Below are positions 55,871 to 64,000 of a stretch of DNA of 64,000 bases, piece by piece (position 1 is the first letter of the stretch; every line of letters starts with the position of its first letter). A model generated the notes under the pieces. The model saw only the letters and a list, made by a program, of their open reading frames with translations, had not been told where the DNA came from and searched no databases. The translations under genes and the position numbers were made by a program. Location: contig NC_079203.1 in assembly GCF_026745355.1 (NCBI RefSeq), positions 55,228,141 through 55,292,140 on the forward strand, read 5' to 3'. The stretch is from Beta vulgaris subsp. vulgaris. Lineage: Eukaryota; Streptophyta; Magnoliopsida; Caryophyllales; Amaranthaceae.

Positions 55871-57067
55871 GGAAAATTAGATTTTAATAATCCAACCTTT
55901 AAGCGGTCTTCTTAAAACAGTCCCACTTATGAGTTATTTTTGAACGATCCAATCTTTTGGTGCTATCTTCTCATAATGGTCCTTGACCTGTTGGAACCTG
56001 TATAACAGGTCAATTATAACACGTGTCACACTCTCGTTGGTCATTCCAATTTCTCCCACCTATACCTCTTCTCCTCCACAACCACCACCACCTAGTCACC
56101 ATTACTCCCACCCCTTACCCTACCTCCTGCGACCCCACCCCACCCCACCCCCTTACATCCACCCCATCCCAAGCCGATGCAGCCCCACCCCACCCAAAGC
56201 CGCTGCATCCCCACCCCACCCAAAGCCGCTGCATCCCCACCCACCCACCCCACCACCCTAAGTCATTGCAGCCCCACTGCCACCCGCACCCTAGTTCGCA
56301 GCAACCCACCCCCACCCAGCCCGCTGCAAATCCTAAATCCACCCCCACCCCAGCCCCCACCTGTTCCCACCCTAACCCAGCCTGCTGCAAACCCTGAATC
56401 CACCCCCACCCCAGCCCCCACCCGATTCCCACCCCCACATAAACCCCCTGTAATCCCCCACCCTTCGCTGGTAGCCTACCCGCCACCCTCCCCCCTTTCC
56501 CTTTGCCCCGTACCCCCGACATCCCTCCCCTTTTCTCTCCCTACATCTCTTTTATACCCTCTCCTCTCCCTGAGGTTTCCAGACACCACCACTATTGACG
56601 ACGATCGTACACGCAATTCGAGAAGAGAGAGAAGCGATGACAAAGAGAGAGAAGCGACGACAAAGAGAGAGATGGGGTAGGGGCCTGGTGGCTGGGCCGG
56701 AGCCTAGTGGCTAGTGCGGGGTCGAGTGGAAGGATGCAGGTGATTGAACGACCGACGAAGACGGACGAATCTCGAGAAGGAGAGAGACTGGAGAAACAGA
56801 AAAGCGGCGACGAAGAGGGAAAGGGTCGATAGCGCGGCGGCCGGTGGAAGAGATCTGAGGGGTCAAACTGAACCAAGGAGGTGAAGGGGGAAGAGAGAGA
56901 AATGAGTAGGAGGAGGGGGTAAAAATTACCTGATGTTCAGGTCACAAGTCACCTGGGACCATTTTGAGAAGATATCATCAAAAGGTTGGGTTATTCAAAA
57001 ATAACTTATATGTGGGACTGTTTTAAGAAGATCGGTTAAAGGTTGGATTATTAAATTCCAATTTTCC
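55871..57067. mobile_element. MULE-like element with ~115-bp inverted ends and C-rich cargo
   Basis: The left terminus (55871 to about 55983) and the right terminus (about 56953-57067, reverse complement) share GGAAAATT, TTAATAATCCAACCTTTAA, TCTTCTTAAAACAGTCCCAC, AAGTTATTTTTGAA and ATCTTCTCA-AATGGTCC in order. Both ends abut A-runs (9-12 A), compatible with a poly-A 9-bp duplication. The ~970-bp interior is quite different in composition: CCACCCC-rich (56040-56520), then GA-rich (56600-56900). Long ends and foreign-composition cargo fit a non-autonomous Mutator-like element. Confidence 0.7.
56040..56520. repeat. C-rich low-complexity block with ~25-bp repeats
   Basis: Runs of CCCACCCCACCC, with AGCCGCTGCATCCCCACCCC units (56200-56240) and a paired ATCCACCCCCACCCCAGCCC near 56336 and 56397. 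Open frames in several frames on both strands encode Pro-rich or Gly-rich low-complexity peptides, as expected of such DNA. The minus strand is rich in GGGTGGGG, with G-quadruplex potential. Confidence 0.8.
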
Positions 57068-57877
57068 AAAAAAAAAATAGGGATTTGAAAAATTATAAAC
57101 TTGATAATGTTGTTTTTTTTTGTGTGTTTTTTTAGTGAAGTTGAGAATTGTTTTTCTTTTGGGGGGTTTGCAATCCTCCTCCTCTTCCCTTATAAAATAG
57201 AAATTGAGTATTAATAGTATACACACTTACTAAGCCAATAATAATAATAATAATAATTCTGCTACACTTTCCCCTTCATAATACTATATACTTTCTTAAT
57301 AGTATATGTTTTATTTTGCAAAAGGATTTGAAATTTCAGGATTTCTGCGAGTTTATTTTATCCTTAAAATAAATGTTAGCCAGATAAATATAATTTATAT
57401 CATATTTCCCTCAATTTATTTTTGTTGAATTCAACTCATCTTTCTTAAAATTAACTTCTTTTCGCTGAAACTTATTTGAGGAAGTTAAAAAGAGTATAAC
57501 CTTTATGTACTACATTTGTCATGACTTTAATTACTTTTGATATATGGTTTGGAAATTCAGGTACTTATGACTATTATTAGAAATCCAATTTCACCCTTTC
57601 TCTTTTTCAAAAATGATAGTGCTCGAATGAGCCATGTAAACCATATTCGATCCATACTTTCCGTTTTTTCTTTTAAAAAGAAAGAAAAGGAAACTTTAGA
57701 CCCTAAAACGTTAAAGTTTTAAACAAGAAATGAAGAAGTCTTATTTGAAATGAGAAAAAAAAAAAGCCTTCGATGTGCTATGATCAAGGTAGACTTGTGT
57801 ATGATAAAAGTTGTATGTGCCCGCTTCAATGTTTAGCCAACAACTTCTTGCTTCTTTTGACAAGGCATGCATAATAG
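57068..57877. other. intergenic, no gene seen
   Basis: AT-rich, with an (ATA)n microsatellite near 57236-57258. No supported gene. Confidence 0.5.
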
Positions 57878-58160
57878 ATTGGTAACAATTAACTGGTTGC
57901 TAAAAGTTTATTGCCATTTGTTTGAGTAAAATGACATTCATAGACATTTTAATACAATGTGTAGTAGTATTACTAGAGGCAAAAAAAGTCATAAGCTCCT
58001 GTTAGGAGCTTTTTCATTTTGAGAGTTTTCATTCCAAAACCCTCTCTAAAACTCTATTTTACCAAACACTCTTTTAAGAGTTTTTGACTAGTCAAAACTC
58101 TAAAAATGGTCTAAAACTCTCTTTTTGCTCCAAAACTTTAATTGCCAAAAACTCCCATTG
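57878..58160. mobile_element. dispersed MITE-like repeat, copy B
   Basis: Shares long stretches with 40994-41396 (AAAGTTTATTGCCATTTGTT, ATAGACATTTTAATACA, TTTGACTAGTCAAAACTC, AATTGCCA) in the same order and orientation. The left terminal ~100 bp of copy A are not present here. Confidence 0.6.
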
Positions 58161-59120
58161 AAATTTGCTTTTATCGTTTGTCTTAATTAGTTTATCTTAG
58201 CTTATTTAGTTATTTAAACACAGCTTTTTTGAAGAAAGTCAAAAAAGTTAAATGGAACACTATGTTGCAATTAAAAAATGAAACAAACTAAAGTGAATTA
58301 TTTAATTAATTGCTTAGTATTGTCCCAAATGTCCCTAATGATCTAATGTAAGTTATGTAACTATGTAAGGAGTAAGGCCTAATCTGCGCCAAATCTAGGA
58401 CAAAGAAAGAACCGAAACAAATGAGACATGCACGAAAGCGAAACAAAGCATCTAATATGGAATCTATACGGTATTAATTAGTAGTAGATCTATTGGAGGC
58501 TGCTCCTAATTATTCTTAAACAGAACCATGTTATTTTATTAATTATCAATATCATTAGCTATTAGGTGAAGGACCACTTGATTATACAAACCACTTAAGG
58601 AATTTTGCCCTAAAAAAATGATTATTACATACTGCAGGATCAATCTATTGAGAATCTTTTACCTATTCAATAAGGTTTATTTGTAATTAGAATTATTAAC
58701 CATTTAAGGTTTTAATTAGAATTTTTAACCCAATAGTGTTGTCCTTAGGATTTTTTTTTTTGATAATTCAGAGATTCATTTCATTAATAAAAGAGGTAAG
58801 AGCCCTCTATCAATAAACCAGGTATTCCCTTCAGAAAGGGAAACTTTTATAGTACTAGGTACACCCGATTTAAAGGAATGCTCTACACCTCTGGCTATTA
58901 CATCAATAATCTAGAGAAATACCGTACCAAGTTCCACTTTAAGAATACATCAACTAGCTACTGCATGGACATATTAAAAGGTGCTCAGCATGAATATGAG
59001 TGTGATTTCAATACTGTTACAGAGAGAGGGGATCAACCATCTAGCGGCTTCCATTGATTCTCGAGTACAGCCATGGGGCTTTATGACTCTTGATTGTCTT
59101 CCTGCCAGCCATTTTACTCT

Positions 59121-62100
59121 CTATAGCCAAGCGATGAATTCGTTTTGTCTGATAAGGCCTTGCTTGGCTAGGGCATCAGCCACTACGTTTGATTCCCTTT
59201 TCTTGTGAGTTATCTGAATATCAAGGTCTTTCATACGCGCGTTTCGGATGAAGTTCAGGTGATGGCTCAAGTTCCAAGGTCCCCCTACATCGCTGTTGCA
59301 CCAATTCACGGCATTGCATGAGTCCGATTCCAGAATAAGCTTGCTTTTCTTCGTGATCTCACATGCCATTGAGATTTTTAAGGCACGGTGAATGGCCAGA
59401 ATTTCAGCGCAGTTTATTTCCATATGAGGAATGGGGGAGGAGAAGACACATAGAAAAATGCCTTTGTGATTACGAAGAACACCACCAATAGCTGAAGACG
59501 AGAGGTGAGGGTTTACTGATGCATCAACATTCCACTTAAGGTGGTTCACTGCTGGAGGACACCATTCACACGCAGATAAGGAGGTTGAGGGGGCACGCAC
59601 ATCCGAGAGATTTTCATTCCATTCAAGGCATTGTGGGTTTCGTTGAATCTCATTTGGATTGTGTGGAAACTTATCACACCATCCTTTTATCCACCATCCA
59701 AGCCTTAACAGAATCATATCTTGAATGTTTTCAAGTGAGCACGAGACATTCTCAAATATTCGAGCATTACGCTCTTTCCAAATCGACCATGCAATAATAA
59801 AAAAGCATGAAAGCCATACCTTTTTGAAGAAGGAGCCTCTCTTGGGACAATGCCATTGAGTGAATGCTTCTTTCAATGAGTATGGGAATACCCATTTCAC
59901 ACTCCATAGTCCGCACCACCAATTCCATATAGTGCTTGCAAAAGGGCAGTGAAGTAATAGGTGATTGGAGCATTCAGAAGAGCTCGAGCATAGAGGGCAT
60001 ATGTTTTGACTTTCCGAAATTATGCCAAGGTGAGTTAGCTTTTGCCGAGTGTTTAGTTTCTCCATCAACGCCATCCATACAAAAACTTCAATTCTATGTG
60101 GAACCAGCCCTTTCCACACACCCTTTATTGCATCGTTATGGGGGATCGGGCTTAGTTTATCTAACTCATACGAGAAAGATTTTGTCGAGAATTTACCCGA
60201 TGAATTAAAAGCCCATGCTAATCTGTCCTCCCCATTATATGCAAGGCACACATCCAACAACATTTTATCTAATTGAGATTTTTCAAGATAGTCACGAGTC
60301 CTCAACTCTCGCTTCCACATGAAAGTCCATACCCAGGTGATGCCCTCCCAAAAACCTTGCGAGTCTACTTTTGCATCCGGAGAAATTGCCAGAAGGAAGA
60401 GTCTTGGGAAGATAATCTTTAGAGGTGATGACCCCAACCAAGTGTCGTGCCAGAAATAACAATTTACTCCACTGCCCACAGTTTTTCTAACGCCTTTCAG
60501 AGCCACTGACTTTGCACCCGGATGCTTCAGGAGAGCTGCACAAAGATGCTTCCACGGACCACCTTTTGTAGGGATGGAAAGATTCGCTATGGTGAAATGA
60601 GGAGAGTATTTGTACTTGGATCGAATAACTTTGCACCAAAGCTGAGAGGGGTTATCAAGAAGCCTCCATATCCACTTGAATAATAATGCCAAGTTTTTGT
60701 GGGCCAAGTTACCAATGCTTAGACCACCTAGGCTCTTGGGGAGCTGCATTGTTTGCCACGAAACCAAGGGGAGCCCTTTTTTGTTTTCATCACCGTTCCA
60801 TAGAAATCTTCTAGCGAGTGCAATGATTTTTTGGATTACACCTTTGGGGATGGGATATATTGACATGTAGTAAAGTGGGAGACTTGTAAGTGATGACTTG
60901 ATAAGAGTGAGCCTTCCCCCAATTGATAGCATCTTTCCCTTCCATGAGGCAAGCCTTTTTGAGATTTTAGTGAGAATAGGATCCCAAAGATGAGCACTCG
61001 CTATCTTCCCACCAATAGGAAAACCCAAATATGTGAAAGGAATTGATCCAATTTTGCAAAGAAGAGATGCGGCCGAATCTTGAATCCATGATTGTGAAGT
61101 GTTCAATCCAATGAGAGAACTTTTATGAAAGTTCACATGAAGCCCCGAAGCTAATTGAAATAGTATTAGCATTCTTTTTATATTCATGAGCGATGAGAGA
61201 TTGGCGTCACAAAAAATGAGCGTATCGTCTGCATATTGTAAGTGAGTGATTTTGACATCACTTTGAGGAATGCCGACACCATTCCATAGTTTCAGACTTG
61301 TTGCCTTCTCGATGATCAAGTTTAGTGCTTCACTCACAAGCACAAATAAGAATGGGGACAATGGGTCACCTTGACGCAATCCTCGATGAAGTTTGAATGG
61401 CTTGCTAGGAGTTCCGTTCACCAATATAGACGCTGATGCAGTAGTGATACACGACATGATCCAAGTGCGCCACTTAAGGGGGAATTTCATTTGAACCAGT
61501 ATCCATTCAAGGAAACTCCAAGAAACACTGTCGTATGCCTTGTGAAAATCAAGTTTTAGAAGAGCAGCTTCAATGTTCTTGCTTTTGCAAGAATCAATTA
61601 ATTCACTGGCGATCATTGCTCCGTCGAGAATCTGCCTATCTTTGATGTAACTTGATTGAAGGGGGCCAACAAGAGTACTCATGACACTTTGGAGCCTCTT
61701 AGCCATCAATTTGGCTATTACTTTATATATGCAGCCAACCATGCTGATTGGTCGGTAGTGTTTGAATTCTTTTGGCTCGTCAATTTTGGGAATCAAGGCT
61801 ATATATGCTGTATTGCATCCTTGAGGGAGCAGCGACGATGTGTAGAATTCATTGACCATTTCATACATATCACTTTTAATCACATCCCATGCGCTTTTGA
61901 CAAACTTGAAGTTGAAGCCGTCGGGACCGGGAGCTTTGTCTGCGTCGCATGATGACACCGCTTCATCTATTTCATTGTTTGAGAATGGCTGTATCAATGA
62001 TGAGGCTTGGTCCTTTGAGAGATGCTTGAAATTGAGCCCCTCGAAAACCGGTCTGTTTACGCACTCTTCTTCGAAGATTTTCTTGAAAAACTCTCTAGCT

Positions 62101-63263
62101 TCTGCTCTGATTTTTGAGGGTTCATCTACAGTGCAGCCATCGACTTCGACAGATGATATTGAGTTTTTCCTTCTTTTGTTTGAAGCTATAATGTGGAAGT
62201 ATTTCGTATTTCGATCTCCATATTTCAGCCATGAGATTCTGGAGTGTTGAGCCCAATACATTTCCTTCCTCTTCATCCATAGCCAGAGGTCTGATTGTGC
62301 CACTTTCTTCTCGTCTAGTTCATCTGAGTTCAGATTTCTCTGATTGGCTTTATCATCAAAGCCTTGAATAGTTGATTCCAGCCTTGCTATGTTGGAGTCA
62401 ATATTCCCAAAGCTTTCACAATTCCACTGCTTTAATTTTTGTTTGATTACTCTCAGTTTTTCGACCATTGAGATGGAGGATTTGGGCCATGAGTCTTTCA
62501 CAATATTCAGACACTTTGGATCAGAGAGCCAGCAGTTTTGAAACCTAAAAGGTTTCGGGCCTCCATTTTTCTGCTTGGAGTTCACAAGTAATGGGCAGTG
62601 GTCTGAGATACCACGACGGAGGAGGGTTACATTTAGTGATGGAAAGATTGAGAGCCATTCCGGATTGATGAAGACTCTATCGAGGATACTCTTTGAATTT
62701 CCCCTGAACCATGTGAATCCACCTGTCGAAGATTTGATTTCCATTAGGTGTAAATCCTGCACAAATTTCCAGAAATTGTCAGAGCTACAAGAGGAGATTG
62801 AATAGCTCCCTCTTTCGGATGGCTTTAATATATCATTAAAGTCTCCCATGATGAGAGATGGGAGTGAATTTGCGGACCAGTGTTCTGAGATCTCTTCCCA
62901 AACAGTAGCTCTTTCGTTGATTGAGCATGGGCAGTAGACATTGATTAGTATGCAATCAAAATTTAGCTTTGGAAAGAAGCCCTTTAGGGCTATCCAGTGG
63001 CGATGGGTTGACACTGAGTGAACAGTGAACTGCTTGGAGTTCCATATCGATATTAGTCCACCTGAGTTCCCCATTGAAGGAGAAAAGGTCCAGTTGATCT
63101 CAGGAGACTTCCAGAAGGTTTGGATGGTCTTTGTTGATACATCCTCCAATTTTGATTCTTGAATAAATATGAAGGCTGGATCATGAGTTGAGATTAGTTT
63201 CCTGAGAGCGGTTTTTTTAACTCGGGCTCCAAGTCCCCTTATATTCCAAGAGATCGCAGACAT
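59121..63263 (-). CDS. LINE ORF2: endonuclease-reverse transcriptase-RNase H, uninterrupted
   Basis: Encodes the copying machinery of a non-LTR retrotransposon: it nicks chromosomal DNA and reverse-transcribes the LINE RNA at the nick. Translation probably starts at ATG 63263 (MSAISWNIRGLG, the usual start of the AP-endonuclease domain), giving 1380 aa; the frame is open 29 codons further upstream. Endonuclease residues are seen in QESK, GDFNDI and SDHCPLL. Reverse transcriptase: APGPDGFNF, HYRPISMVGCIYKV, LDFHKAYDSVSW, RGLRQGDPLSPFLF, catalytic YADDT. A connector zinc-like motif (ICPLCSSS...HLLLHCPF) is followed by RNase H (WNVDASVN, E-x-D in LESDSCNAVNW, NVVADALAKQG). No stops or frameshifts. 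ORF1 ends 34 nt upstream. It looks potentially functional if the missing 5' part is intact. Confidence 0.95.
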   Translation of the reverse strand: MSAISWNIRGLGARVKKTALRKLISTHDPAFIFIQESKLEDVSTKTIQTFWKSPEINWTFSPSMGNSGGLISIWNSKQFTVHSVSTHRHWIALKGFFPKLNFDCILINVYCPCSINERATVWEEISEHWSANSLPSLIMGDFNDILKPSERGSYSISSCSSDNFWKFVQDLHLMEIKSSTGGFTWFRGNSKSILDRVFINPEWLSIFPSLNVTLLRRGISDHCPLLVNSKQKNGGPKPFRFQNCWLSDPKCLNIVKDSWPKSSISMVEKLRVIKQKLKQWNCESFGNIDSNIARLESTIQGFDDKANQRNLNSDELDEKKVAQSDLWLWMKRKEMYWAQHSRISWLKYGDRNTKYFHIIASNKRRKNSISSVEVDGCTVDEPSKIRAEAREFFKKIFEEECVNRPVFEGLNFKHLSKDQASSLIQPFSNNEIDEAVSSCDADKAPGPDGFNFKFVKSAWDVIKSDMYEMVNEFYTSSLLPQGCNTAYIALIPKIDEPKEFKHYRPISMVGCIYKVIAKLMAKRLQSVMSTLVGPLQSSYIKDRQILDGAMIASELIDSCKSKNIEAALLKLDFHKAYDSVSWSFLEWILVQMKFPLKWRTWIMSCITTASASILVNGTPSKPFKLHRGLRQGDPLSPFLFVLVSEALNLIIEKATSLKLWNGVGIPQSDVKITHLQYADDTLIFCDANLSSLMNIKRMLILFQLASGLHVNFHKSSLIGLNTSQSWIQDSAASLLCKIGSIPFTYLGFPIGGKIASAHLWDPILTKISKRLASWKGKMLSIGGRLTLIKSSLTSLPLYYMSIYPIPKGVIQKIIALARRFLWNGDENKKGLPLVSWQTMQLPKSLGGLSIGNLAHKNLALLFKWIWRLLDNPSQLWCKVIRSKYKYSPHFTIANLSIPTKGGPWKHLCAALLKHPGAKSVALKGVRKTVGSGVNCYFWHDTWLGSSPLKIIFPRLFLLAISPDAKVDSQGFWEGITWVWTFMWKRELRTRDYLEKSQLDKMLLDVCLAYNGEDRLAWAFNSSGKFSTKSFSYELDKLSPIPHNDAIKGVWKGLVPHRIEVFVWMALMEKLNTRQKLTHLGIISESQNICPLCSSSSECSNHLLLHCPFASTIWNWWCGLWSVKWVFPYSLKEAFTQWHCPKRGSFFKKVWLSCFFIIAWSIWKERNARIFENVSCSLENIQDMILLRLGWWIKGWCDKFPHNPNEIQRNPQCLEWNENLSDVRAPSTSLSACEWCPPAVNHLKWNVDASVNPHLSSSAIGGVLRNHKGIFLCVFSSPIPHMEINCAEILAIHRALKISMACEITKKSKLILESDSCNAVNWCNSDVGGPWNLSHHLNFIRNARMKDLDIQITHKKRESNVVADALAKQGLIRQNEFIAWL

Positions 63264-63297
63264 TATATGTTTTGTTTTGAAGTGAGCGCAAGTGAAA

Positions 63298-64000
63298 TTA
63301 AGCATTATTGGTTGCCCAATTTTGCTTTTGACTCTCAAGGATCTGCTCAATTCTTTCTCTCAGTTCACTCATAGTACCGTTGTATGATAGGCCAAGAACC
63401 TTAGCCATTGCAATAATATCATCAGATTGTATGGAATTAGTGTTGCTTTCTGTGGGAGATGTGGTGAGTGGTTCACACTTTTTGCATTTCGCCATGTGTT
63501 TCAATTTTCTCTTTTTTTGCAGCTTCTTTTTTCTTTTTTGAATTTGGGCTACTTTGAACTGAATGGGTATGCGATCCTCGAATCCAGGAGGGAAGAGCGG
63601 GCCAGAGCTAATTGATGAATCTCCAGTGGAAGTGGATGAAGAGTTGGGCCTCTTGTGGCGCATCAAGGGTCCAAAATTGTTTTTTAGAGGGATAGGGCTT
63701 GATGTGTTTTGTTTTGAGGGTGAGAGATTGATCTGAATGTTGGTAGTGTTGTAATTGTTTATTGGGCTAATGTGGGTAGGCCTTTTTGGTGGGTTTTTTT
63801 GACATGTGTTTTCACTGGTGATTGTGAAAGGCGGCTGGATAGGATGGGGGGATGATGGATTGGGATTTGACCTTTCTGACATTAAATGATTGGGATACCA
63901 AGGGCTGACATTGGGTATTGCGTCATTAAATCCCCCACTCATTATTGGGGTGGTTGGAAAGGTCACATGTGGGGGCAATTCATAGGGAAAAGAAACATTT
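63298..64000 (-). CDS. LINE ORF1, C-terminal part (cut by window edge)
   Basis: The frame is open from the window edge to the stop at 63298-63300. The visible 233 or so residues are Pro/Ser/Asn-rich (LFPPGFEDRIP), then Lys-rich (KKKLQKKRKLKHMAKCKKC), then end in a helix-like stretch (DDIIAMAKVLGLSYNGTMSELRERIEQ). ORF1 proteins of plant L1 elements bind the LINE RNA. The zinc-knuckle region usual for them is not in this part. The true start is outside the window. Confidence 0.75.
   Translation of the reverse strand, partial: NVSFPYELPPHVTFPTTPIMSGGFNDAIPNVSPWYPNHLMSERSNPNPSSPHPIQPPFTITSENTCQKNPPKRPTHISPINNYNTTNIQINLSPSKQNTSSPIPLKNNFGPLMRHKRPNSSSTSTGDSSISSGPLFPPGFEDRIPIQFKVAQIQKRKKKLQKKRKLKHMAKCKKCEPLTTSPTESNTNSIQSDDIIAMAKVLGLSYNGTMSELRERIEQILESQKQNWATNNA

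Larger units (their letters stand above)
58751..64000 (-). mobile_element. L1-type LINE, intact ORF2, runs off the right edge
   Basis: The 3' end is a poly-A (T-run on the plus strand at about 58751-58761) after AATTATC, the same tail as the LINE at 36.4 kb. Then come ~360 bp of 3' untranslated sequence, ORF2 and part of ORF1. The 5' end and its target duplication lie outside the window. Confidence 0.93.

Noticed and set aside
56023..56680. Proline-rich (plus) and glycine-rich (minus) open frames, up to 167 codons
   Set aside because: Low-complexity CCACCCC DNA is open in several frames at once; no conserved motif, and it lies inside a transposon-like element.

Overview
The window is nuclear DNA from a dicot-type flowering plant. 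It is AT-rich, its genes carry GT-AG introns, and most of the rest is transposon-derived. The encoded chloroplast SBPase, laccase, DIVARICATA-type MYB and COI1 are all plant proteins. The 387-residue SBPase would fit a relative of spinach (Caryophyllales), but the sequence alone does not prove the family.

Layout. 1-6.3 kb: no gene; an orientation-switching minisatellite (about 200-575), a SINE-like remnant, a Stowaway-like MITE and five tandem copies of a ~324-bp satellite (3433-4995). 6.5-10.8 kb (+): an eight-exon gene for sedoheptulose-1,7-bisphosphatase with a G-box and an I-box upstream. 13.2-18.3 kb (+): a six-exon laccase gene (565 aa, all copper motifs). 19.3-25.8 kb: a hAT-like non-autonomous element split by a young but frameshifted Copia LTR retrotransposon (19570-25639, TSD CTAAC). 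25.8-31.3 kb: no host gene; MITEs and a decayed LINE RNase H fragment. 31.4-32.6 kb (+): a two-exon DIVARICATA-like MYB gene. 33.8-41.4 kb: a tRNA-derived SINE with a 16-bp TSD, a repeat family rich in TTCAGTT (one copy split by a solo LTR), and a 5'-truncated L1-type LINE with a 17-bp TSD. 45.0-49.8 kb (-): a three-exon gene for the jasmonate co-receptor F-box protein COI1 (581 aa), whose first intron holds a ~235-bp near-palindrome. 50.3-58.2 kb: MITEs, two elements with long inverted ends and GC-rich cargo, and LINE debris. 58.75-64.0 kb (-): the 3' part of a LINE with an uninterrupted ORF2; it runs off the right edge.

The four host genes do not form a pathway: Calvin cycle, lignin/phenolic oxidation, transcription control and jasmonate perception. 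They are ordinary single plant genes separated by repeats. The least ordinary features belong to the mobile elements. The Copia element lacks a canonical tRNA primer site but has a sequence just after its 5' LTR complementary to its own U5, and its LTR holds a dense cluster of TCGCGA palindromes. A MULE-like element carries a C-rich cargo, and several large fold-backs lie in or near genes. Exon coordinates were set by hand from splice consensus, reading-frame continuity and remembered family conservation; no alignment was run.
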